From Mycobacterium sp. 852013-50091_SCH5140682 (GTDB lineage Bacteria > Actinomycetota > Actinomycetes > Mycobacteriales > Mycobacteriaceae), in NCBI RefSeq assembly GCF_001665685.1, contig NZ_LZTB01000010.1, forward strand, positions 146,661-210,660: a stretch of 64,000 bases of DNA, read 5' to 3'. The notes under the pieces were generated by a model. The model had not been told where the DNA came from. It saw only the letters and a program-made list of their open reading frames with translations, and made no database searches. Shown here one piece after another: positions 8,735-17,922 of this stretch. The position numbers were made by a program, and so were the translations under genes. Every line of letters begins with the position of its first letter. The first letter of the stretch is position 1.

Positions 8735-10297
8735 ATGGCGGACTTCGACGCGATCGTCATCGGCTCCGGACACAACGGGCTGACGGCCGCGGCGCTGCTA
8801 CAACGCGCCGGGCTGCACACCGTGTGCCTGGAGGCCAAGCGCTACGCCGGCGGGATGGCGTCCACGGTGGAATTGTTCGACGGCTACCGGTTCGAGATCG
8901 CCGGCTCGCTGCAATTCCCCACCTCGGCGGTGGTGAGCCGCGAACTGGGCCTGGACACGCTGCCGACCGTCGACCTCGAAGTGATGTCGGTGTCGCTGCG
9001 CGGCACCGGAGATCCCCCGGTCATCTACTACGCCGACCCGATGAGGATGCTCACCCACCTCGGCGAGGTGCACGGCGCCGACGCGGTCATGGGTATGGCC
9101 GGGCTGATGGCGTGGAGCCAGGCCCCGACGCGCGCGTTGGGTCGCTTCGACGCCGCCCGTCCGCCGCGCAGTGTCGACGAGATGTATGCCTGCGCCACAA
9201 CCGAACTCGAACGGTCGGCCATCGACGATCTGCTGTTCGGGTCGGTCAGCGATGTGCTGGACCGCTACCTGCCCGACCGTGAGAAACACGGCGCGCTGCG
9301 CGGCATGCTGGCCTTCCTGGCCGTCAACACCACCTACCGGGGCCCTGAAACTCCGGGCAGTGCAGCGGCACTGGCGTACGGGCTCGCGGTACCCGACGAG
9401 AACGCCATGCTGATGAAGAAACTCGCGGGCGGTATCGGTGCGCTCACCGAACATCTGCACGGGCTGCTCACCGACGGTGGCGGTGAAGTGCGGCTCAATG
9501 CCTCGGTCGCGGAGATCCTCGTCGACGCCGGTCGCGTCACCGGCGTACGTATGGCGGACGGGTCGACGCTGACCGCACCCGTGGTGGTCTCCGCCGTCGC
9601 CCCGGATCTCACCATCAACCGACTGCTGCCCTCCGAGTCCGTACCCAGCGAGATGCGGGACCGGTTCGCCCGTATCGACCATCGCGGCAGCTACCTGCAG
9701 ATGCACTTCGCGCTCGACGGGGCACCCACTTTCGCCGCGCCGTACGAGTTGCTCAACGATCCCGAAATGCAGGCGGCCATCGGCATTTTCAGCACACCGG
9801 AGGATCTGCAGCAGCAGTGGCAGAACGCCAGGAAGGGCATCGTCCCCGAGGATCCGGCCATCGCCTTCCAGATTCCGTCCGCGCATGACCCGGCCCTGGC
9901 GCCGGCCGGCAAGCACGCGGCGTCGGCGTTCGCCCTGTGGTTCCCGGTCGAGGAATCCGCGTCGAGCTACGGCGAGATGAAGGCGGAGATGGGTAAGCGG
10001 GTCATCGACAAGATCACCCGGCTGGCCCCCGATTTCGAAAGCCGCATCATGCTGCACACCACCTTCACGCCCCGCCACATGGGCACCATGTTCGGCGCAC
10101 CGGGCGGGGACTACTGCCACGGCCTGATCCATCCCGAACAGATGGGCCGCAACCGCCCAGGCCCGCGTGGCCACGTCGATCAGCCGATTCCCGTCGCCGG
10201 CCTCTACTTGGGCAGCGCCGGTTGCCACGGTGGGCCGGGCATCACGTTCATCCCCGGCTACAACGCCGCCAAAGCTGTTCTCGCCGACACCGCCTGA
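8735..10297 (+). CDS. Phytoene-dehydrogenase-like FAD oxidoreductase
   Basis: A 520-residue flavoprotein of the phytoene desaturase/carotenoid isomerase superfamily (COG1233 type). The N-terminal dinucleotide fold has IGSGHNGLTAAALLQRAG near residues 9-26 and a following ERKR-like acidic segment (LEAKRYAGG). Near the C-terminus are GLYLGSAGCHGGPG and a final FAD-binding segment. Adjacent carotenoid or terpenoid synthesis genes are absent, so a carotenoid role is not supported. The palindrome directly upstream matches the one in front of the adjacent TetR gene, indicating regulation by that protein. Substrate unknown. Confidence 0.85.
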   Translation: MADFDAIVIGSGHNGLTAAALLQRAGLHTVCLEAKRYAGGMASTVELFDGYRFEIAGSLQFPTSAVVSRELGLDTLPTVDLEVMSVSLRGTGDPPVIYYADPMRMLTHLGEVHGADAVMGMAGLMAWSQAPTRALGRFDAARPPRSVDEMYACATTELERSAIDDLLFGSVSDVLDRYLPDREKHGALRGMLAFLAVNTTYRGPETPGSAAALAYGLAVPDENAMLMKKLAGGIGALTEHLHGLLTDGGGEVRLNASVAEILVDAGRVTGVRMADGSTLTAPVVVSAVAPDLTINRLLPSESVPSEMRDRFARIDHRGSYLQMHFALDGAPTFAAPYELLNDPEMQAAIGIFSTPEDLQQQWQNARKGIVPEDPAIAFQIPSAHDPALAPAGKHAASAFALWFPVEESASSYGEMKAEMGKRVIDKITRLAPDFESRIMLHTTFTPRHMGTMFGAPGGDYCHGLIHPEQMGRNRPGPRGHVDQPIPVAGLYLGSAGCHGGPGITFIPGYNAAKAVLADTA

Positions 10298-10345
10298 CAG
10301 TCGACACACGGCCGACTGACAGGTACCGGTCGCATACTGTCGCCC

Positions 10346-11323
10346 ATGCGAACCGAGGTCGGACCCCTGACGTTGCAGGCCGTCCTGACGTCGTGGCAGT
10401 TCGACGCGGTGTCGGTGGTCGTGGTTCTGGCATTGGCGGTCGGTTACGGGTGGTGTGTGCGGCGCAGCGGTCTGCGCGGCAGGCCCGTGTGGTGTTTCGG
10501 CGTCTCCATGGTGCTCTGGCTCCTGGCCACGGTCAGCATGATCGGGGTCTATGCCTACGTGCTGTTCTGGGTACGCGCTCTGCAAGTGGTGCTCCTGCTG
10601 CTGGTGGTCCCGTTTTTCCTGGCCTCGGCGACGCCGGTCACCGCCCTGCGTGCCGCCCTGCCCTCCGCAGGACGAGACAGGCTGGACCGGTTGCTGGCGG
10701 GACGGTTGGCGCGGGTGCTGCTGCACCCGGCCACCACGTCGATCGCCATGCTCGGCACGCCCTGGCTGCTGTACCTGACTCCGTGGTACACCGCCGCGTT
10801 GCAGCAGCCCGCGGTGGCAGCGGGCACTCGAATACTGTTGGTGCTCATCGGATTCGGCTACTTCTATGCCCGCCTGCAGGCCGATCCGGTGCCGCGGCGG
10901 TACTCCCAGCTGATCTCGCTGCTGATCAGCGTGGTGGAGTCGATCGGCGACGGCGTGCTCGGCATCGTGCTGTGGCTCGGGCCGTTGATCGCCCCCGCGT
11001 ACTACGCCGCGCTGCAACGGGATTGGGGCCCGAGTGCGCGGATGGACCAGGTGATCGGCGCTGGTGTGCTGTGGATCCTCGGTGACGTGCTGGGGGTGCC
11101 GTTCCTCATCGTGTTGATGCGGGCACTGTCGGCGGACGAGAAGGCGCACGCTGCCGAGGTGGACGCCGAGCTGGACCGGGCCGAAGCCGTCGAAGCCGAG
11201 GGAGTCGAGGAAGCCGACAAGGCCGACGAACCCGGGGAACCCAAGCCTGCCGAGAAGCCGGCTCGGCCCGCGCTGTGGTGGGAAGCCGACGAGCAACTGG
11301 CGCAACGGTTCCGGCGTCGCTGA
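10346..11323 (+). CDS. CtaG-type cytochrome c oxidase assembly membrane protein
   Basis: Polytopic membrane protein of 325 residues with about seven hydrophobic helices; the arrangement resembles the COG3336/CtaG (caa3 oxidase assembly factor) family. Recognisable parts are FDAVSVVVVLAL in the first helix, VPFFLASATPVTALRAAL in the middle, and LTPWYTAAL. The last ~60 residues form a soluble tail rich in Glu, Asp and Ala (EAVEAEGVEEADKADEP), unusual for the family core and likely cytoplasmic. The next gene is convergent 3 bases away. A role in copper or oxidase assembly is from family knowledge. Confidence 0.8.
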   Translation: MRTEVGPLTLQAVLTSWQFDAVSVVVVLALAVGYGWCVRRSGLRGRPVWCFGVSMVLWLLATVSMIGVYAYVLFWVRALQVVLLLLVVPFFLASATPVTALRAALPSAGRDRLDRLLAGRLARVLLHPATTSIAMLGTPWLLYLTPWYTAALQQPAVAAGTRILLVLIGFGYFYARLQADPVPRRYSQLISLLISVVESIGDGVLGIVLWLGPLIAPAYYAALQRDWGPSARMDQVIGAGVLWILGDVLGVPFLIVLMRALSADEKAHAAEVDAELDRAEAVEAEGVEEADKADEPGEPKPAEKPARPALWWEADEQLAQRFRRR

Positions 11324-11326
11324 CGG

Positions 11327-14300
11327 TCAGGGCGTCCTGAGACTCTGTTCGCGCTGCTCGACGACCCATACGGCGATCTGGGTCCGGGAGATGAAGCCCA
11401 GCTTGTCGAGAATGTGCTCGATGTGGGCCTCCACGGTGCGGCGCGCGATCAACAGCTTGGCGGCGATCTCCTTGTTCGTCTTGCCTTCGGCGATCAGGGC
11501 GGCGACCTCGTTTTCCCGTCGGGTCAGCGCACTGTCCGGCCGCGGTGAGGTAGTCGCGGCCGGTGACGGCGCGCGTTCGTCGAGTGCGTACCGGATCGCG
11601 CCGTCGGTCTGCATCTGGTGCCCGCGCCCGAACTCCGCGTCGAACGCCTTGCTCCCGAGCGCTTCCCGCACCCGCTGCTGCTGCTGTTCGTGCACCGAGA
11701 CAAGGTGGTGTATGCCGAACAGGGGTGCGCCGGTCCGCCGCCACAGCCGGTCGGCGGCGCCGAGCAGGCGGGCCGCGCGCCCGGGCGCCGGCTCGCCACC
11801 GGCCGCCCAGGCCAGGATCTCCAGGCAGAAGGCGATCACCCACTGCTCACTGAACTCCCGGGCCCGTCGCAGGCTGTCGCGCGCCGAGTCGGCGGCCCCA
11901 GCGACGTCGCCGTGCAGCCACGCGACCAGCGCGCGGTCCCACAGCATGTAGGACTTCAGCCAACGCTCGCCGAGCGTGTCGCACAGTTCGACTGCGTCCG
12001 CGCAGACCTGCATGGCTGTCTCGGTGTCGCCGAGCAATGCGGTGACGCCGACCAGGTAGAAGCTGGTGTCGAGGATGCCGAGCCTGCTGCCGGTGGCGCG
12101 ATGCAGGTCCAGCGCCTCGGCGAGCAGGCGTCGCGCCGCAGGCAGGTCTCCCTCGGACATCTTCGTCATACCGTCCAGTTGCACTGCCCACGCGGCAGCG
12201 TCGGCGTCGCCGAGCTGCGCGGCGAGCGGCGCGCACTCGTCGAGCATCGTTCTGGCCGCGACCATGTTCTCTTCGAGTGTGGACAGATATCCGGCCACCC
12301 ACAGCGCGCGGGCGCGAATACTCGTGGGCTGCTTGTCCAGCGCGAGCCCGCGTTCCAGCCAGCGGCGTCCCTCGCTGGTCAGCCCTGTCGCGATCCAGAA
12401 GAACCACAACGCGCTGGCCATCTGCAGACCGGCGGCGGCCTCGTCCGGGTCGGTGAAGCAGAATTCGAGCGCAGCGCGGAGGTTGCCGTGTTCGTGCTGC
12501 AGCGCGCTGAGCCGTATCGCCTGATCGGGGCCCAGCCAGTGCGTGTGGGCCTGTTCGACGAGGCCGGCGAAGTAGTCGCGGTGGCGTCGGCGCTGCGCTG
12601 GTTCGCCGTCGCCGGCACGCAGCCGTTCCAGTCCGTACTGGCGGATGGTGTCCAGCAATCGGTACCGCTGGTGATCGCCGACCTGTTCGGCGATCACGAT
12701 CGACTTGTCCACCAGCGTTTCCAGCACACCGAGCACGTCCCACTCGTCGAGCTCGTCGCTCGAGCAGATCGCCTCGGCTGCGGACAGGCTGAATCCGCCC
12801 GCGAACACCGACAGCCGCGCCCACAGCAGCCTCTCCTGCTCCGAGCACAGCGCATGGCTCCATTCGAGCGACGCCCGCAGCGTCTGATGCCGCGGCAGCA
12901 CCCTGGGGCTGCCCCCGGTGAGCAGGCGGAAGCGGTCCTCGAGCCGATGCAGGATCTCGGTGGGCGAGAGGGCGCGCAGCCGCACCGCCGTCAGTTCGAT
13001 CGCCAGCGGAATGCCGTCCAGCCGCTGGCAGATGCGCGAGATCGTCTCGGCGTTGTCCTCGGTGAGCGCGAATTCCGGCTGCACCGCGGTTGCCCGGTCG
13101 ACAAACAGGGTCACCGACTCGTATTGGCCGAGCGCTTCCGGTGGCAGCCGCACCTCGTCGGGCATGGACATCGTCGGAATCTGGAAGATGTGTTCCCCGG
13201 TCAGTCCCAGGGCCTGCCTGCTGGTGGCGAGGATGCGGACCCCGGCCGCGCCGTGCAGCACCGCCTCGGCGATCGCGGCGCAGGCGTCGCGCAAGTGCTC
13301 GCAGTTGTCCAACACGAGCAGCAGGTTTCTGTCCGAGAGGTACTCCACCAGGGCGGGTGTCGGCAATCGCCCGCTGCGGTTGTGCAGCCCGAGCGTGCTC
13401 GCGATGGTCTGGGCGAGCAGAGCCTCGTCCTTGAGTTCTGCCAGCTCGACAAACCACACGCCGTCGGGAAATGTGCGTTGCAGATCCGCGGCGACCCGCT
13501 GAGACAGCCTGGTCTTGCCTGCGCCGCCGACCCCGGTGAGGGTGACCAGCCGCGACGTCGAGAGCAGCCGCTTGATCTTGGCGATCGCACGTCGACGTCC
13601 GATGAAATTGGTCAGTTCGGCGGGAAGGTTGCCTTTCGGGCGGGCACCCGACGGCGACTCGGCTTTCCACATCGTGTCCTGCCCGGCCGCCCCCAGTTCG
13701 GCCTGCACGGGCATCTCGTCGACGCTGAAGCCGTGGTGGCGTTGGGCCTCACGCAGCTCGTGGCCCAGTTCCGCAGCCGATGGCCGGCGCTGCGGGTCGG
13801 TGGACATCGCGTGTTCGATGATCGCGCTGACGTCCTCGGGAATGCCGTGGTCCCGGAGGTTCGGGACGGGCTCGTTGGTGATCCTCATGAACTGGGCCAC
13901 CACTTGTTCTCCGCTACGCCGTTCGTAGGCGGCGTGACCGGTGAGCGCCGCGAACAAGGTCGCGCCGAGGCCGTAGACGTCGGCGGCCGGGGTGGGCGGA
14001 TGGCCCAAGATGGTCTCGGGTGCGGCGAAGGCCGGAGAGCCCGTCACGACACCGCTGGCGGTCTCGAAACCTCCCGCGACGTGGGCGATGCCGAAGTCGG
14101 TCAGCGCCGGCTCGCCGTAATCGGTGAGCAGGACGTTCCCCGGCTTGACGTCGCGGTGCACGATGCCCAGCCGGTGCGCGGTTTCCAGGGCGCCTGCCAG
14201 TTTCACCCCGAGCCGCAGCACGTCTTTCAGCGGAAGCGGACCGTGACCACGGATCCGCGAGTGCAGCGAATCCTGGGGGTGGTACGGCATGACGAGGTAC

Positions 14301-14596
14301 GGATGGCCGTTGTCGGTGGTGCCTACTTCGAGGACGTAGACGATGTTGGGATGTCCTGTCATGCGGCCTACCGCACGCTGCTCGCGGTAGAACCGCGCAC
14401 AGTTCTCTTCATCCAGGTCGGCCGTGAGGACCTTGACCGCCACGGTGCGGTCGAGCGAGGGCTGGGTGCAGCGGTAGACGACGCCGAAACCACCGCGGCC
14501 GATCTCGACGGCGTCTTCGAAGCCGGCCGCTGCCAAATCCGCCGTGACGGAGCCCGAAACGTCGTGCTGCGTCGCGAACGGATCGACATCGGCCAT
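11327..14596 (-). CDS. Ser/Thr protein kinase-STAND ATPase-LuxR regulator (PknK-like)
   Basis: A 1089-residue three-part regulator. Residues ~30-290 form a eukaryotic-type kinase: GRGGFG loop, catalytic Lys in VAVKVL, HRDVKPGN and DFG, with an activation segment ending SPAFAAPE. Residues ~330-600 form a STAND/NB-ARC ATPase (Walker A GVGGAGKT, Walker B LLLVLDNCEH). A long helical TPR-like region follows, then a LuxR helix-turn-helix at the end (LTRRENEVAALIAEGKTNKE). The kinase part resembles mycobacterial PknK, but the ATPase part looks closer to Rv0890c/Rv1358-type LuxR proteins. No transmembrane helix is seen. Signal and target promoters are unknown. Confidence 0.9.
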   Translation of the reverse strand: MADVDPFATQHDVSGSVTADLAAAGFEDAVEIGRGGFGVVYRCTQPSLDRTVAVKVLTADLDEENCARFYREQRAVGRMTGHPNIVYVLEVGTTDNGHPYLVMPYHPQDSLHSRIRGHGPLPLKDVLRLGVKLAGALETAHRLGIVHRDVKPGNVLLTDYGEPALTDFGIAHVAGGFETASGVVTGSPAFAAPETILGHPPTPAADVYGLGATLFAALTGHAAYERRSGEQVVAQFMRITNEPVPNLRDHGIPEDVSAIIEHAMSTDPQRRPSAAELGHELREAQRHHGFSVDEMPVQAELGAAGQDTMWKAESPSGARPKGNLPAELTNFIGRRRAIAKIKRLLSTSRLVTLTGVGGAGKTRLSQRVAADLQRTFPDGVWFVELAELKDEALLAQTIASTLGLHNRSGRLPTPALVEYLSDRNLLLVLDNCEHLRDACAAIAEAVLHGAAGVRILATSRQALGLTGEHIFQIPTMSMPDEVRLPPEALGQYESVTLFVDRATAVQPEFALTEDNAETISRICQRLDGIPLAIELTAVRLRALSPTEILHRLEDRFRLLTGGSPRVLPRHQTLRASLEWSHALCSEQERLLWARLSVFAGGFSLSAAEAICSSDELDEWDVLGVLETLVDKSIVIAEQVGDHQRYRLLDTIRQYGLERLRAGDGEPAQRRRHRDYFAGLVEQAHTHWLGPDQAIRLSALQHEHGNLRAALEFCFTDPDEAAAGLQMASALWFFWIATGLTSEGRRWLERGLALDKQPTSIRARALWVAGYLSTLEENMVAARTMLDECAPLAAQLGDADAAAWAVQLDGMTKMSEGDLPAARRLLAEALDLHRATGSRLGILDTSFYLVGVTALLGDTETAMQVCADAVELCDTLGERWLKSYMLWDRALVAWLHGDVAGAADSARDSLRRAREFSEQWVIAFCLEILAWAAGGEPAPGRAARLLGAADRLWRRTGAPLFGIHHLVSVHEQQQQRVREALGSKAFDAEFGRGHQMQTDGAIRYALDERAPSPAATTSPRPDSALTRRENEVAALIAEGKTNKEIAAKLLIARRTVEAHIEHILDKLGFISRTQIAVWVVEQREQSLRTP

Positions 14597-14649
14597 CGTT
14601 ACCTCGATTCATCCGAGACACCGGGCCCAGCTGCAACATCAGCAAATAT

Positions 14650-14671
14650 CGCGATGGATCCGCGATGGATC
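14650..14671. repeat. Direct repeat in front of the kinase gene
   Basis: CGCGATGGATC occurs twice in tandem without spacer, 54 bases upstream of the kinase start. The 236-base intergenic stretch holds no gene on either strand. The repeat could be a regulator site, but nothing independent supports that. Confidence 0.4.
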
Positions 14672-14832
14672 TACGCCTAAGCATATCTCCGGCAGCGTGG
14701 GCAAACCCTCCGCACCATAACCGTTGACGCACTGCGTCGAGCCGATTTGGCCGAGCTGCCCGCCGGACTCGACGAGCGTTCACCATCGGCTGTGAAATGC
14801 CTGTGGGGCAAGCGATTTCGGGGACGTAGGGG

Positions 14833-15180
14833 CTAGCGGGCCCGCAGCTGGTGCACCCAGTCCGCAGGCACCCGTTCCGCGGGCCCGGGCACGGGCTGAT
14901 CGGTGGGGTGGTGTTCGGGCGGGGCGAGTTCCGGACCGTCGTAGTACTGGTTGGACGAGTAGTCCCAGAACCAGTCTTCGCCCGGCTCGAACGAGCGGAT
15001 GATGGGATGACCGGTCTCCTGCCAGTGCGCCGACGCGTGGCGCGACAGGGAATCGTCGCAGCATCCGATGTGCCCGCAGGCCGTGCACCGACGCAGGTGC
15101 ACCCACCAACCGCCCGCTGCATCGCATTCCACACATCCGGAGCCACTTGGGGGCACGGTCGGATCGACGGCACTTGTCAT
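14833..15180 (-). CDS. UBP-type zinc finger protein
   Basis: A 115-residue protein dominated by a UBP (ZnF-UBP) zinc finger. The Cys/His ligands are visible as CVEC, CTACGHIGCC, then His in SRHASAHWQETGHP, followed by the typical FEPGEDWFWDY. In eukaryotes this domain binds the free ubiquitin C-terminus; bacterial copies exist and their ligand is not established to my knowledge. The ATG used is the first that leaves the zinc finger close to the N-terminus and lies 32 bases from the divergent SRPBCC gene. The region between it and the kinase gene is non-coding. Confidence 0.85.
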   Translation of the reverse strand: MTSAVDPTVPPSGSGCVECDAAGGWWVHLRRCTACGHIGCCDDSLSRHASAHWQETGHPIIRSFEPGEDWFWDYSSNQYYDGPELAPPEHHPTDQPVPGPAERVPADWVHQLRAR

Positions 15181-15212
15181 GTCGGCGAGCGTAGTCCGAG
15201 TACCCTCCCCGC

Positions 15213-15656
15213 ATGGCAACCAGCGATTCCCGCGAAGTAGTGATCGAAGCGACCCCGCAGGAGATCCTCGACGTCGTGGCCGACATCGACGCGACCCCGT
15301 CATGGTCCCCGCAGTACCAGAGCGCTGAGGTCATGGACACCTACGAGGACGGCAGACCACGTCGGGTGAAGATGACCATCAAGGCCGCCGGGATCACCGA
15401 CACCCAGGTGATCGAATACACCTGGGCCGAGAACAAGGTGAGCTGGACGCTGATCAGGGCGACGCAGCTCAAGAAACAGGACGCCAGCTACACCCTGACG
15501 CCCGACGGCGACAAGACCAGGGTCAAGTTCGACATCACCATCGATCTGGCCGTGCCGCTGCCGGGCTTCATCCTCAAGCGGGCCATGAAGGGCGGCACCG
15601 AAACCGCCACCGACGGCCTGCGCAAGCAGGTGTTGAAGGTCAAGAAAGGCGGCTAG
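15213..15656 (+). CDS. SRPBCC family protein (Rv0854-like)
   Basis: A 147-residue START/Bet v1-fold (polyketide cyclase/dehydrase type) protein with a hydrophobic ligand cavity. Sequence features typical of the mycobacterial Rv0854/Rv0856/Rv0857 group are VVADIDATPSWSPQYQSAEV near the N-terminus, the TPDGDKTRVKFDITIDLAVP strand pair and a Lys-rich C-terminal helix. A paralogue lies at 20.9 kb, as expected from the M. tuberculosis order around pdc and far. No catalytic residues can be assigned; lipid or polyketide binding is from the fold. Confidence 0.85.
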   Translation: MATSDSREVVIEATPQEILDVVADIDATPSWSPQYQSAEVMDTYEDGRPRRVKMTIKAAGITDTQVIEYTWAENKVSWTLIRATQLKKQDASYTLTPDGDKTRVKFDITIDLAVPLPGFILKRAMKGGTETATDGLRKQVLKVKKGG

Positions 15657-16142
15657 CTAGGACGCCTGTGCGTCGAACTGTCCGGGCTGGTAGTCGCCTG
15701 CCGGCTGCTGGATGATGACGTTGAGCCGGTTCACGGTGTTCATGAACGCGATGAGGCACACCAACGCGACGAGTTGGTCCTCGTCGTAGTGTTTGACGGC
15801 ATTCTCCCAGACCTCATCGGACACGCCGCCTGCTGCGTCGGCGATGCGAGTGCCCTGCTCGGCCAATTCCAATGCGGCACGTTCGGCTTCGGTGAACACG
15901 GTGGCCTCGCGCCAGACCGCCACCAGGTGAAGCCGGGTCGGGGTCTCCCCGGCGAGCGTGGCGTCCTTGGTGTGCATGTCGGTGCAGAACGCGCAGCCGT
16001 TGATCTGGCTGATCCGCGAGGCCACCAATTGTTGTGTTGCCGCAGGCAAAGTCGAGGTCGTAACGACTTTGCCTGCCGAGGTGACGTGCTTGAGCATCTT
16101 GGCGGCGGTCGGGTTGGCGAAGATGTTCAGTCGGGCATCCAT
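15657..16142 (-). CDS. Carboxymuconolactone decarboxylase/AhpD-like protein
   Basis: A 161-residue AhpD-fold protein. The redox motif CAFCTDMHTKDA (CxxC plus downstream His) lies near residues 55-66, as in alkylhydroperoxidase-like CMD proteins. The start is set by an AAGGAG sequence six bases upstream of the ATG; the reading frame continues upstream but without homology. It sits between an SRPBCC gene and the pdc-like decarboxylase, on the same strand as the latter. Peroxidase or thiol-disulfide activity is inferred from the motif. Confidence 0.85.
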   Translation of the reverse strand: MDARLNIFANPTAAKMLKHVTSAGKVVTTSTLPAATQQLVASRISQINGCAFCTDMHTKDATLAGETPTRLHLVAVWREATVFTEAERAALELAEQGTRIADAAGGVSDEVWENAVKHYDEDQLVALVCLIAFMNTVNRLNVIIQQPAGDYQPGQFDAQAS

Positions 16143-16227
16143 GGTGCGCTCCTTCGTCGATCGGGTTACGCCCTCTAGACACCGCGAATCGACGGAATGT
16201 GACATCGCGTCGGCATAGTGGCAGTCG

Positions 16228-17904
16228 CTACGACGCCCCACGGGAATTGGCCTCTGACGCCGACTGTGCGAGTTCGGTCAGCAGCGGCGGGATGTCCATC
16301 CGGGCCAGCACGGCCTCGATGAACACCATGCGATCACCGGTGGCGGCTGCCGCGGTGAGTGCGTCGTCGAGCTCGCCGCACGTGGACACCCGGAAGGTCA
16401 GGGCGTCGGCCACGCCCAGCGCGGCGGGCAGATCCGACCAGTGCCAAGCGGTGATGTCGTTATACTCCGCGGTCGCGCCGTGGATCGCGCGCTCCACCGT
16501 GTAGCCGTCGTTGTTGACGACCACGACGACGGGCGCCAGGCCTTCGCGGCCGAAGGTGCCGAGTTCCTGGATCGTCAATTGTGCTGCGCCGTCACCGATC
16601 AGCAGCACTGTGCGCCTGCTGCGGTCGGCCAGCCCGGCCCCCAGCGCGGCGGGCAGGGTGTAGCCGATAGAGCCCCACAGTGGTTGGCCGATGAACGTCA
16701 CGCCTGACGGAAGCCGGTGCCCCGCCATGCCGTAGAACGACGTGCCCTGATCGGCCAGGACCACGTTGCCCGGCGTCAGCGCTTGAGAAAGCCTGTCCCA
16801 CAACGCCTCCTGGGTCAATGCGGCGTCCCTGCCCGGGGTTTGGGCCGGGGTCCCCGGCGGTGCGGGCGCAAGCTCCGGTGAGCTGACGCCGCGTTCGGAC
16901 AGGATCGCCGTGACCGCCTCCAGGGCGGCCGACATGTCCAGTGGCGCGTACACCTGCCCGGCGATCACGCTCTGGTTGGCGCCGATGTCGATGGTGCGGG
17001 CCGGGTCCAGGCGCTGGCTGAAAAACCCGCTGACCATGTCGGTGAACAGTACCCCCGCGGTCACCAGCACCGGCGCATCCTCGATCACCTCGCGCACCGA
17101 ATCCTCGCTGGCCGCACCGGCATAGATGCCGACGTAGTTCGGCGAACTCTCGTCCACCAGGCTCTTGCCCCACATCAGGGTGGCGTGCGGCACGGTGTCG
17201 GCGGCCAGCAGCGCATTGAGTTCCTTGACGCAGCCCAACCGGTGCACCAGGAAGTCGGCGAGCACCGCGAGGCGGTGGGTTCCGATGAGTTCGGCCGCGG
17301 CCGCCGTGAACAGTGCCAGTGCCCGCGGGCTGGTGCCCGCGGTGTAGCGGGGCAGCGCTGCGGCGGGCGGCTCGGTGGGGAAGCGGGCCACGTCGGTGGC
17401 GATCAGCAGATAGCCCGGACGCTTCTGCTCGCGCACCTCCGAGAGCACTCGGTCGATCTCCCGCGTCGCCGTGGCAGGTACCAGATTGGCCTGGGCGCAG
17501 GTAATTTCGCGACTGATCCGCAGGAAGTGGTCGAAGTCGCCGTCGCCCAGCGTGTGGTGCACGATGCGGCGGGCGCCCTGGGCGTCTTTGGACGGGGCGC
17601 CGACGATGTGCACGACCGGTACGTGTTCGGCGTAGCTGCCCGCCACGGCGTTGGCGGCCGACAGTTCGCCAACACCGAATGTCGTTACCAGCGCCGCCAT
17701 GCCGCGCAACCGCCCGTACCCGTCGGCGGCGTACCCGGCGTTGAGTTCGTTCGCGCCACCCACCCACCGCACACGGGGGTGGGCCAGGATGTGGTCGAGG
17801 AACTCCAGCTGGTAATCGCCGGGTACGCCGAAGATCTCGGTCACCCCCAGCTCGGCGAGGCGGTCCAGTAGATAGTCACCGACCGTGTAGGCGTTTTCGG
17901 ACAT
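16228..17904 (-). CDS. Thiamine-diphosphate alpha-keto-acid decarboxylase (pdc/kdc)
   Basis: A 558-residue ThDP enzyme of the indole-3-pyruvate/pyruvate decarboxylase group, orthologous in position to Rv0853c. The N-terminal Pyr domain shows [11 protein letters not shown] with the Glu of [15 protein letters not shown] near residue 51, and the C-terminal PP domain has [14 protein letters not shown] through [13 protein letters not shown], the Mg-ThDP motif (GDG...NN). It is expected to decarboxylate branched or aromatic 2-keto acids to aldehydes in the cytosol. The start is the ATG 9 bases before the divergent far region; longer forms upstream are antisense to far. Confidence 0.9.
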   Translation of the reverse strand: MSENAYTVGDYLLDRLAELGVTEIFGVPGDYQLEFLDHILAHPRVRWVGGANELNAGYAADGYGRLRGMAALVTTFGVGELSAANAVAGSYAEHVPVVHIVGAPSKDAQGARRIVHHTLGDGDFDHFLRISREITCAQANLVPATATREIDRVLSEVREQKRPGYLLIATDVARFPTEPPAAALPRYTAGTSPRALALFTAAAAELIGTHRLAVLADFLVHRLGCVKELNALLAADTVPHATLMWGKSLVDESSPNYVGIYAGAASEDSVREVIEDAPVLVTAGVLFTDMVSGFFSQRLDPARTIDIGANQSVIAGQVYAPLDMSAALEAVTAILSERGVSSPELAPAPPGTPAQTPGRDAALTQEALWDRLSQALTPGNVVLADQGTSFYGMAGHRLPSGVTFIGQPLWGSIGYTLPAALGAGLADRSRRTVLLIGDGAAQLTIQELGTFGREGLAPVVVVVNNDGYTVERAIHGATAEYNDITAWHWSDLPAALGVADALTFRVSTCGELDDALTAAAATGDRMVFIEAVLARMDIPPLLTELAQSASEANSRGAS

Positions 17905-17922
17905 GCCGCTAGTGTGCCTCGC

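Noticed and set aside
8735..10297. Carotenoid biosynthesis island
   Set aside because: The phytoene-dehydrogenase-like gene is alone; no crtB, crtE or lycopene cyclase was seen.
8798..11305. An 835-codon minus-strand open frame across the flavoprotein and CtaG-like genes
   Set aside because: It spans two unrelated certain genes and their intergenic operator-free gap, and has repetitive His/Gly/Arg-rich composition.
11618..14680. A 1020-codon plus-strand open frame opposite the kinase gene
   Set aside because: Same explanation; the kinase, ATPase and LuxR motifs on the other strand are unequivocal and the shadow has no recognisable domain.
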